Assembly: GCF_026151205.1 (NCBI RefSeq)
Contig: NC_087074.1
Location: 10,263,226 to 10,327,225, forward strand
Source: Bolinopsis microptera
Taxonomy: Eukaryota > Ctenophora > Tentaculata > Lobata > Bolinopsidae
Length of the DNA stretch: 64,000 nt
Direction of reading: 5' to 3'
Part shown: positions 30,301-39,498 of the stretch, piece by piece
Layout of the letters: the number at the start of each line of letters is the position of its first letter
Numbering within the stretch: the first letter of the stretch is position 1
Notes under the pieces: model-generated
Told to the model about the DNA's origin: nothing
What the model saw: the letters and a program-made list of their open reading frames with translations, nothing else
Databases searched by the model: none
Made by a program: the position numbers and the translations under genes

Positions 30301-32657
30301 TTGGTGCCCCAAAAGACGTCCCCAGTCCAGTTGATCCAGGCGGAGAATGTTAGTAACCGTGCCCACAACTATTTTGGGCCCCCTGATAACAGTATCCCAA
30401 TATCCGCTCTCAGGGCTAGTGTCAGCGACCCTAACGTCTCCTCCACTTCATCCAAGGTTAGACTCCAGTGTCCAGTGTTTTGTTCCGCTTTGAGTGTAGA
30501 TTCTTCTTTATTTTTCTTTCACCAAATATCTTAAACTAACATTTTACCCCACACATGGGTATTGGGTATCACTATTGCCTTGCACACATTAACATTATTT
30601 TACTGCACCTTGTTAACATTTGAGCCAACACCACGCATTTGAACCCCGGATCACGTTAACATTTGACCCCACAGATGTTTCAGACTGAGACCATACCAAA
30701 GGTGTCCTCCCAGTCAGCACTGAGTAGTGACGTAAGCAGTGACGTAACTGTGGAGCGTCCTAACTACACTATCCAGACCTCAGAGGGGGAGAGCTTTATA
30801 TACGCTAATAGTCCAGTCAGTTTATAGAAATTTAGATAAATCTTTAACTACAATTAGATACGATTAGATACACCTTTCTGTGAACTTCATATTTTATATT
30901 AGCATAAAGTCGAAACGACGTTCACAGTCTAACTGTAGTCTGTTAGTTTAGAATTTAGATAAAAAATGGTCCGATAATCCTGGATACTGCGAATCAGTAT
31001 TACTCTGAGCTGACAATTCTAACTATGTCACATAATCCTATGTGTTCAGGTAGAAGCAGTGAAGGTAGCATCAGTAGCCAGCAGCAGCAGTAACCGCACC
31101 ACAGCCTGGTCTGTCTCCGACAAACCCCCCTCTGGTTCCTCACCGCTCAGTGACAAGAAGCACCTCAAGAGTCTCATCAAACGTACTCCTAGCGCTAGAC
31201 GCAAACAGGTAATTGTGTGCCTGATGTGCAACGGGAAAATGCGCTCCTAGTGCCCTAAGTCAAAGTGATATTTAAGTTAAAGGGAACAGTAAAGCCGCAT
31301 CGCTTTCTTTGACCTTGTGTTCTAAAATAACTTGAATCAAGTTCAAAACAGATGTTCTAGAACATTTAATTCGCTGTATCACTGATGTATCACTGATGTA
31401 TACTCTTGAAACACTACATGGTCGACATTTTGATTTGTGCTTGTCGCTGTTTATTTATTTGCACGTAGAACAATTATATTTGTCCTGTTCTTTTTAGACT
31501 GGGGTCAAATAATATACAGTGCAATTTGCTAAATATAAGATAGTCGGTTGGGCCAGGGCCAAGGTCCAGTACGATTACTCCAATCTGCTGGCTAACTTTC
31601 TAAAAGTTTAAAAAGAGCTAGTAAATACTGCCAGAGACAAGTCTGATCTTCTGATAAATGGGTGGTGGCCCAAATTGTTTTAAACACGTGACAACCAGCC
31701 AGTGCAACATGTGGCAGTCACCGTTTAAAGGTTCCAGTTCAAGAAAACTCCCACAAGTCAAATTCACCATTCATAAATCACTCTATCACTTGCTCAAATC
31801 CACTTATTTCCTACTTGAGCTCCTGCTGCTTCCTCCCCAGCCCCATCGGTCACTAAGTCCAGACGAAGAAGTTTGTTACAGAGAGTGTAGCTCACTACAA
31901 ACCCAATGTTACAGAGAGTGTAGCTCACTACAAACCCAATGTTACAGAGAGTGTAGCTCACTACAAACCCAATGTTACAGAGAGTGTAGCTCACTACAAA
32001 CCCAATGTTACAGAGAGTGTAGCTCACTACAAACCCAATGTTACAGAGAGTGTAGCTCACTACAAACCCAATGTTACAGAGAGTGTAGCTCACTACAAAC
32101 CCAATGTTACAGAGAGTGTAGCTCACTACAAACCCAATGTTACAGAGAGTGTAGCTCACTACAAACCCAATGTTACAGAGAGTGTAGCTCACTACAAACC
32201 CAATGTTACAGAGAGTGTAGCTCACTACCAACCCAATGTTACAGAGAGTGTAGCTCACTACAAACCCAATGTTACAGGTTCGGTGGGACAGTGTCAGTGC
32301 TTTGGATGATGAGACAATGGAAGTAGACCAGTTTGACATATCCTCTGAAGGTTAGTTGTTTATTTGTTCGTTTGATTGTATGTTTGTTTGTTTGTTTGTT
32401 TGGTCGTACGTTTGTTTATTTGTCTGGTTGTTCGTCAGTTTGCTTGTTTGGTTGTTCGTTTTTTCGTTTGTTTGTTCGATTATTAGGTCGTTTGTTCGTT
32501 TGTTCGTTTGTTCGTTTGTTCGTTTGTTCGTTTGTTCGTTTGTTCGTTTGTTCGTTTGTTCGTTTGTTCGTTTGTTCGTTTGTTCGTTTGTTTGTTCGTT
32601 TCAGCATCCATTAGTTTGGATGTCCGCTATCCTACTCTCTGTTTTCTGTTCTATTAG
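27400..32657 (+). CDS. Multi-exon coiled-coil gene, CEP126-like
   Basis: Exons joined by AG acceptors, GT donors and matching phase: 27400-27581, 28065-28246, 28403-28484, 28710-29060, 29239-29312, 29440-29580, 29825-29894, 30294-30456, 30675-30815, 31050-31208, 32278-32350, and a possible last exon 32605-32657 ending in TAG. Every junction keeps the frame. Exon 1 starts MSDEGPPVPRLRG and ends basic (KKKRRRGRSLVK). Exon 2 is a charged coiled coil (QFEERQRIHERNEQKRREEAL, about 60 residues). Exon 3 has SQRGRHIYRSPTVDEVLSNI. Coiled coil, SQR and a helix in that order resemble the N-terminus of CEP126, a centrosomal and ciliary protein. The rest is Ser/Thr/Asn-rich and disordered, with RSETRSDTRSE repeats in exon 4. 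Donors GTTTAT (29061) and GTCAGT (30816) are weak. The family name is tentative; the exon chain is firmer. An alternative route continues to 55807. Confidence 0.7.
28581..28618 (+). repeat. Intronic hairpin
   Basis: An 18-bp stem (28581-28598 with 28601-28618, one mismatch) with a two-base loop, inside the intron between exons 28403-28484 and 28710-29060. It would fold tightly in the pre-mRNA. Confidence 0.7.
31875..32270 (+). repeat. 33-bp minisatellite, 12 copies, carrying repeated 3' splice-site-like sequence
   Basis: Twelve tandem 33-bp units in perfect register; one unit differs by a single A to C change. Each unit contains CAAACCCAATGTTACAG, a plausible 3' splice site, and the exon at 32278 begins directly after a thirteenth copy of GTTACAG. 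Two plus-strand frames and one minus-strand frame are open across the array, but only because the unit is a multiple of three. In the frame set by the preceding exon the array would read VTESVAHYKPN repeats, but it does not join the downstream exon in frame. I take it as intronic. Confidence 0.85.
32355..32600 (+). repeat. TTTG/TTCG minisatellite
   Basis: Degenerate TTTG/TTCG units that become a regular 8-bp repeat (GTTTGTTC) from about 32488 to 32590. It ends in TTCGTTTCAG, a T-rich tract plus AG that could serve as the acceptor for an exon at 32605. Confidence 0.9.
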
Positions 32658-33257
32658 TCCATTTTAAGATGTACATTGTCTGTCATAAGTAACACGTAAA
32701 GCTATAATTAGACTACGTATTTGAGACACAAAAGAAATGGAAATGAAAGAAAGTTAGAATGATTTACAAGGATGGGTGGGGATCATAACCATTCGTCATT
32801 CATCCCGGAAATGTCCGGTTTTTTTGTTTGCCATTGACGTATTTCAAAAATGGCCGGAGTGATAGTGATAGTGATAGCGAAGAAATGTTTTGAAGTTTTC
32901 TTGGTATTTTCTACAGTTCAATGATGAAAATAACATCACTGGTGATTTTCACAATTTATCCCGGAAATCTCCAAAATGGTTGAGATATTCAAACGAATAA
33001 TGAGGATCACGTAAACACGACATTTAAAATGAATGAATAAATACAATCTGAATATAATAAGCAATATTCTAATGATAATTCTAGAGATAACTTAGTTTGG
33101 GTGGATATTTAAATTAATTTAACGAAAACATCCCAAATCCTCAACAACTAAAATTAAGGTAGGTATTTACTATTTAATCTCTCACTTCGGAAAATGAAGT
33201 ATATTTTAAAGCAAATAATGCGCTACAGAGAACACACAATCTTTGTCCTACAATTTA
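32658..33257. other. Spacer
   Basis: No gene. Three tandem AGTGAT units lie near 32859-32878. An AATAAA near 33035 could be the poly(A) signal if the plus-strand gene ends at 32657. Confidence 0.35.
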
Positions 33258-33265
33258 CAGAGATC

Positions 33266-33578
33266 GGTTCTTTACCGATGTGTAGTGACCTCTGCGCTGT
33301 GAAGCGCTAAATAACGCTATCTAGCGCTGTGAAGCGCTATCAAGCGCTAAATAACGCTATTTAGCGCCAGTCAACGACAATAGCGTTAACTGTCAGACAC
33401 CTTTTCGATATCGCTATCAGAAGGTAGTTAACGCTAGATAGTGCTTGATAGCGCACGATAGCAATGATTACGTTAGATAGCGCTGAATAGCGCACGATAG
33501 CAATGCTAACACTAGATAGTGCTTGATAGCAATGCTTACGCTAGATGTAGAGTTTCAACTACATATCCGTAAAGAACC
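33266..33578. mobile_element. MITE-like element built of AGCGCT palindromes, with TIRs and target duplication
   Basis: Left end GGTTCTTTACCGATGTGTAG (33266-33285) and right end CTACATATCCGTAAAGAACC (33559-33578) are inverted repeats matching at 18 of 20 positions. CAGAGAT flanks both sides (33258-33264 and 33579-33585; the next base differs), so the target duplication is 7 bp, or 8 bp with one mismatch as in hAT elements. The interior is made of AGCGC, TAGCGCT and GATAGC units that can pair with one another. It has no coding capacity. Confidence 0.75.
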
Positions 33579-33732
33579 CAGAGATTAGATTTCCTGTTAT
33601 ATAGTTGTTTGTTTGATTGTTTTATGTACAGTGTACATAAGCTAAGATTATAATTGCTTTCAGGCTGAATGGTTTGATATTGCTACAATGATTGTCTCGT
33701 CTCTGAGTTCGCTCTACCTTCAAAAAGTCTAC

Positions 33733-34752
33733 TTAAACTTTCGTTTCAACCATCGTCTGTGCACACTGACGCTGCATCACAAATAGTTCAAACCTCTTAG
33801 CTTGTCCAAAAATCCACTTTCTAAAATCAGCCATCCGCCAGAAATAAAGACATGGGTTGAGGGCTGAGCACACAGCAGTAAAGAAGAACTCCCCCAGCAG
33901 GTAATCGTACCAGTACAGGAACTGGTTGTCCGGATAGTCTAGTTTAAACCAGAACCTCACTGCACTCATTGCTGTGATAACGAACATGGGCAGGTGACAG
34001 ACCAGGTATATGGCCGTGAAAAGGGTGATGGTGACGGAGGCTTTCCAGAACTTTCTGTTGTTGTCCCCGCATTGTAGTTTCCTCTTCTTGATCAGTGGGA
34101 TGATGGAGAGGATGAAACTGATAAAGACAGAAAGGGGGAGAAGAAGGAGAATGAGGAGCTTAGTGACAATGTACGGGTACCACAACCAGTCGTTCGGGTC
34201 CATAAATATAGGATTACAGTAGACCACCACGGAGGAGTATATGATCCACGTAGACTTAAAAGCAAACAATGCCACGTAGAAGGAGACCATTAGAGCAACA
34301 TAAGCTGCGCATATTCTCTTGATGGGGAGCTGGGAAATGTTATAGTGGGGAGCGTATATTGCTATTGTCCGGGTCATGCTGATCACAAAGGCCATGAAGG
34401 CCAGGTAGCGCTCTATAAAATAGAAAGCAGTGGCCCAGGCTGCACAGGATGTGTAGTCACCAAATAACATGGGCTTCCTGTCATTTAGCAGGGAGGATAT
34501 GACGGGGAATGCTATGGCGCACGTGCAAATATCAATGGAGCTGACAGCAAAGTAGAGAACATCATAGATTGTCCTGGTTTTTCTCTTCCAGAAGTAGATA
34601 GCTGCAGGGATGTTGCCAGTTAGACCCACCATCATGCACAGAGCGAGACATCCTGCTATAATGTGATCTGCTCTCTTGCTGTAGCTGTTTCCTTCTTCTC
34701 CTTCTTCCATGTAGACGTGACCTGGTTCTGTCATCTCTACGCTGAATTTCAA
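33733..34752 (-). CDS. Class A (rhodopsin-like) G-protein-coupled receptor
   Basis: 339 residues in one exon, with seven hydrophobic segments. TM1 has G46-N47. TM2 has D74 and P83 (SSIDICTCAIAFP). C103 and C179 are placed for the TM3-ECL2 disulfide. TM5 has P206. TM6 has C252-H253-L254-P255, where His replaces the usual Trp of CWxP. TM7 has N299-P-C-L-Y303, an intact NPxxY. The DRY motif at the end of TM3 is T127-R128-T129, keeping only the arginine. The C-terminus ends ETKV, a class I PDZ-ligand pattern. The N-terminus is short and acidic, which fits a peptide or small-molecule ligand. Loss of Asp in DRY and of the toggle Trp suggests altered activation. No ligand class can be assigned. It is intronless and lies opposite to the coiled-coil gene. 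Confidence 0.9.
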   Translation of the reverse strand: MKFSVEMTEPGHVYMEEGEEGNSYSKRADHIIAGCLALCMMVGLTGNIPAAIYFWKRKTRTIYDVLYFAVSSIDICTCAIAFPVISSLLNDRKPMLFGDYTSCAAWATAFYFIERYLAFMAFVISMTRTIAIYAPHYNISQLPIKRICAAYVALMVSFYVALFAFKSTWIIYSSVVVYCNPIFMDPNDWLWYPYIVTKLLILLLLPLSVFISFILSIIPLIKKRKLQCGDNNRKFWKASVTITLFTAIYLVCHLPMFVITAMSAVRFWFKLDYPDNQFLYWYDYLLGEFFFTAVCSALNPCLYFWRMADFRKWIFGQAKRFELFVMQRQCAQTMVETKV

Positions 34753-35354
34753 ACGTTTTGTTAGTTATAGAAATTATAGAATTATAGGGTTTTCGTACAT
34801 TACTGAGTGCAAGAATCCAGTTACTTTAAATTGAGGGTCGAAACTGAATCTTGAAAACATTATAATAGCAAATTATTGCAACAGAGCAACGAATAATTGA
34901 AGAAATATGTAATGGCATGAATACCGACAAATTCGAAATTTACTCGTTAAAAATCGATTATATTTGAATTAATTCTCAATCTCGTTGAACTAACGGTAAA
35001 TTTCAAATTGTCAAAGATTAACAAAAGAATAAGAATTTGAGAGGAGAAAAATAGCAGCAGCAACAAAAGACGACGGGTGAACGTGACGAAGTTGTTCCAT
35101 TTGTCAGTAGCTATAATTGTAAGTCTAGGAGTTATAATAAACCCTCGGTTAACCGGGCTTCCATTAAGAGAGCAATTTTCTTTTCGCCAAGAGGCCTGAC
35201 AAATGTGTGATACCACTGAAACCCAGAAAAAGAGACCTTGGAAATTGGGGTTTACTCTACTCCAAAATAAGAAGCTCGGGTAATTAGTGTCTACTGCAGT
35301 CCCCAGAGCAAAGACATAGAAGAATAAACAGCAAACGAAACAGTCTAGAATATT
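34753..35354. other. Upstream region of the GPCR
   Basis: No gene recognised; the minus-strand 89-codon frame at 34947-35216 has no features. It should contain the GPCR promoter and 5' UTR, but I see no clear core promoter element. Confidence 0.35.
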
Positions 35355-35702
35355 CTACAAACTGTGCAACACTTTGCGAATGTCGACAGTGCTTATCAAT
35401 GACATAAATAAAATTGTCGGTATATAACCACAGTTAATGAGTTGGGGCAGGGCCCCTACGGCTACAATCATAAACACGATATAATAGAGACCACGATGAA
35501 CTGCCTCAGCAACAGAGCTTGTAATCATTATCAGGGCTGAGTCGCGCATTTGTTGAGTATTCACCACCAGACACATAATATGATTAATTGGTGTCAGGCG
35601 ACTCACAATCAGTGTAATGCTCCATAAAGTACGTACAAAGATGAGGATGGTGGCCGAACCCAGGGATTGACGAAACAACTTATCAGATACACTCGGTAAC
35701 AT
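35355..35702 (-). CDS. Small putative membrane protein or exon, unrecognised
   Basis: 115 residues from ATG to TAG with three hydrophobic stretches (ATILIFVRTLWSITLIV, RGLYYIVFMIVAVGAL and IPTILFMSLIS) separated by short polar loops. The amphipathic layout looks more like a real membrane protein than chance. No family motif is visible. It might instead be the last exon of a larger transporter or receptor gene. It lies upstream of the GPCR on the same strand, but the hydrophobic pattern is not a second copy of that GPCR. Confidence 0.35.
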   Translation of the reverse strand: MLPSVSDKLFRQSLGSATILIFVRTLWSITLIVSRLTPINHIMCLVVNTQQMRDSALIMITSSVAEAVHRGLYYIVFMIVAVGALPQLINCGYIPTILFMSLISTVDIRKVLHSL

Positions 35703-38700
35703 CCTCTCCTAGCTAGAGGAGAGAGCGCATGTCCCAGCTGCTGCCTTCTCACTGTCGGCACACACAAGTCACCGGTTTTTGTGGGGTTATATCACGACAC
35801 TGCCACTACTTCCTGTCGTGTAATATACCTACTATAGCAGAGTAATATGGCCTGACGTTAGGAGAAATATTACTGCTAATATTACTGCTAATGCACGATT
35901 CTCTGCGGGTTGACCCGCTCATACATTTCATATTAAAGGGAGAGTACCGCTCATATATTTCATATTTAAGGGAGGTTCACGCTCATATGTTTCATATTAA
36001 AGGGCACTGGGCAGTTCTTAATTTTATAGGAATATTATAAAACGCGGTATATGATTATGAACGCGGACGAGATTAAAATAAAGCTTATTTTACTTATCAG
36101 TAAAATATCAGATCAAAATGTAATGATAGATCACAGCATTGTAAGAGATATTTCAGGATTGTGACGATACAAATTCGTATTTCCGGCTGTCATTGATACT
36201 GACATAATATTAAAATCATCTAAAAAACATTGCACAAATCTCCCAATATCGAAATAACATGCGACAGCACTAGACAAAGTGAAGCAACGAAACTGAACCT
36301 TTTAGTTTTATGCACTAACGCGAAGGATTTGAGAAAAATAGGAAATGACAAATGAAAAAAATTATATACGAGCACTGAAGTCTTGGTAATGAGAGAAGAC
36401 CGAAAATAATGTCTGCGGTGAACCAGATATTCTAACTCTAAGATGGTAGAGTGGTATCATAAAGGTGTTATTATGAAATGATACCGATCAAAAGATCCCG
36501 CTTCGTAAGTTTAAAATAAAGTAAGTACCTACTACTGATTCTATAAAAGTGTAAAGATAATAACTGTCTAAAATGTAAATACACTGTCCTAACCTCTGTC
36601 TTATTTTTGATACGAGATAGACAATCTAGGTACCAAGGCAGCTCTTTTATTGACATCACGCCGCAGTATAAAAATATTGATCTGGCTTGATCGCAAAAAA
36701 CAGGTACATCACAAGCCGGCCTGGTTTACGTCTTTTACCTTTCTGTTAAGTATTAGATTTAAATTAGACTCAGATCGTACTATTGTTAGTTCGATTATCC
36801 GGAGATTAAATAACATTATCAAGATTCAGGAACATTAAGACTCTAATACGCATCTTCAGTTGTCTTCAAAAGTGAAATAAAATGATAATTTTGCCATCAT
36901 CCACACCAATTGCCCAAACTCAAAATAACAAACAATGTTTTAGACGCTTTATTCTTTAAGAAACAGTTATAAAGCAAGGAAACGGAACCTTTTATGCCGT
37001 GACGATGTGATAAAAAAATGTAAGTTGCACCGAACACAAGTTCTACAGATTCGTTAAAAGATCAAAGATGGTAACTAGTTAATATGACGTGATGATCATG
37101 CCCTAACTCGACAAAGCCGGTAGCTATTTCGAACTTTCCTGCATGTTCACAGTGACAACCAAACGATTGAAGTAATCTGTCTGGTAAATTGCATTATTTA
37201 ACAGTAATTTATTAATTTTGATTGTATTGGAAAATTGATCGGTATTCAATCATGCAAAGATGTTTCAATTCAACAAAAGAGCGACTATATTGGCTTCTCA
37301 GTACGATTTAATTAATACTCCATTGTGTCCGATCTATTTTATTTTTCGCCGCAAACGATTTTAGATTATTTACCAACTATAGGAATGTCCAGTAATTCAT
37401 AATAGGCAAGCAGGAAATCCTGGCTTAGGCGGGTCTCTAGTGTTGCAGTTAAAGCAGAGCAGTTTCCTGGGATTGTAGATCATAATAGTCAACAATTAGA
37501 GCAGAATGAAGTGGTACTAAAAGCTTACAAAGCTTACGTGGATACATAATATAATATCCAAACAACTCTATTAACTTGCGAGAGAACAAGTCGCTGGCTA
37601 TAAACTGGCGGATCCTTCATTTAAAGTTGAAAAGGCCATAAGAATGTAAAACTGAACTATTCATCAGTTGGGAAGGTGACAGAACGCCGCCGAACGCGTT
37701 ATCTAGACCAAAGATATTTAATGAGCTTATAAAATAGGAAGGCTCTGAGCGAAGGTTTAAAGGAGTTTCATTCAATCAAAGGTAAGATCCCCAGAAAGAC
37801 AATCGATATTTACCTATCTTGTGGGACCGCTGGCATTTAGCCAGGTATCTCAACCACGTGCCATTCCGGCACTATTTAACAAACTGTAAAGACTCGCACG
37901 TGAGGATCAACCAACCGACGAAAAATCATCCCTAAATACCAATCTTGTGTTATTAAAGTGTTATAATATTGCAAGTCAAAGCCGGTATTAATACCACTTT
38001 GCGCAAGTAGCTCCGACTGGCACTGAGCATTCCAGATCCACCTTATATGCACACTTTTTGGAATGGCACTCAGGATATTTGCTGCAGTGATATTGGATTT
38101 AAATGTTGGATAATGCATATTCTTAGAACTCGAGAAAAGGGTGTGACGTAGTATCCTTCCACCGATTGGGTTTTTGTCGAAATTTGACAGGTTGGTGACC
38201 GGCAGCTGGATTCCCGGTCGTATTTCTACTGGTTCCTGTCAGTAGGTATGAATATTCCGCGATCTGTACATATCTTCTAATTATCGTATTCAGTCAATAG
38301 AAACGGACAAAATTCTGGTTAAATACATGATGTCTTATATCTATGTGTCAAAGAGTCAAAACAGATATCCATGAAATAGAGTTTTGTATCTTTACTCTTA
38401 TCAGTCATTATACAAGTATACAACTCCTTAGTCTTGTAAAGTTGAACAGGTGTTTCCAACACTCAGATCTTCAGATAGTCTGTCATTAGTCTATTCACGA
38501 AAACGCAGAGTTTGAAAAACTATCGAGACACGTGATACTAGAGCTATTTATTTAAGGTTATTGTATGCACTGTATAATTTACAAACTTTCAGTCGAATTA
38601 TCAGGAATTGTTAGCACATGAATCGTCTCAAAAGTAATTTTGTTGAATTTCTTACGGAACACTCACCGAAATTTGTAGAGCAATCATGCTATGATTTTAT

Positions 38701-39498
38701 ATTGTGATCTCACACGCTCACAAGTACAAACACAGATAACAATTTTACTCAAACAGAATATCTGAACCTACTCAAAAATAAAAGCTTTGTTTTGTTTTGT
38801 TCAATAAATTGACCCTAACCCTGCTATCACCGAACATATAACACACAGAATGGTAAGAATGTGTCTCATGTTACTACTCAGTACTTAGGTACTCACTAGA
38901 CTTATTGTAAACGCTCTCCGCAAGTCATTGTAGTGGTGGTAGCCTACCATGTTGTCTTACAAAGTATTGCTAGTGTGGAATGTTGCTGTTTTCATCAAAA
39001 GATCTGAATTTTAGAATTTGAGAATGTAAACAAATTAAGTCTTAAAAGATCTAAGTAATGATTATTAACAAACAAATAAGCATTTAACAACGATTGTAAA
39101 AGTCATGCAGAAAATCCGTTTGGGATCAATAATTCATCAATGTTGACAATGTATAATATTTTAATTGTAGGAGGGATAATCAATGAACATTTAGCAAAAC
39201 AAAACCATCGCAAATAATCAATGCAATTTTATAAAAAGTATCTTAGAACAATGATGGTATGGTGAAATGATGATAAAAATAGAAATGTAAATTTTTCAAA
39301 TTGTATAGTCATGAAATTCCGATATCTAAAACACGTCGCAAAATTAATTATATAATTTGCACGCCATAATAAAAATTATCGTTAACAAAATTTAATCACT
39401 GAAAAACTTTTTTACTTTATACTTATTATACACGGTTATCAAAATAAAGTTAAAGCGATACCGTTAAAACGGTTGAGTCTAAAATTATTATGATCAGT
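35703..39498. other. 3.8-kb stretch without recognisable gene
   Basis: AT-rich, no repeats of note and no convincing coding region. The largest frames (for example 37876-38118, minus) have no recognisable features. Tandem TCATATATTTCATATTAAAGGG-like phrases occur near 35921-36002. It may hold regulatory sequence or introns. Confidence 0.35.

Noticed and set aside
31875-32270. CRISPR-like appearance of the 33-bp array (also arrays at 46275, 47090 and 51121)
   Set aside because: Units are contiguous without unique spacers, and the genome is eukaryotic.
31658-32339. 222- and 181-codon frames over the 33-bp array with CYRECSSLQTQ or VVSYTLCNIGF repeats
   Set aside because: Open only because the unit length is divisible by three; they do not fit the phase of the neighbouring exons.
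32333-32667. Frames of RLFVCSFV or TNEQTNKR repeats
   Set aside because: Translation of the TTTGTTCG array.
37876-38118. 80-codon minus-strand frame
   Set aside because: No domain features and isolated in a gene-poor region.
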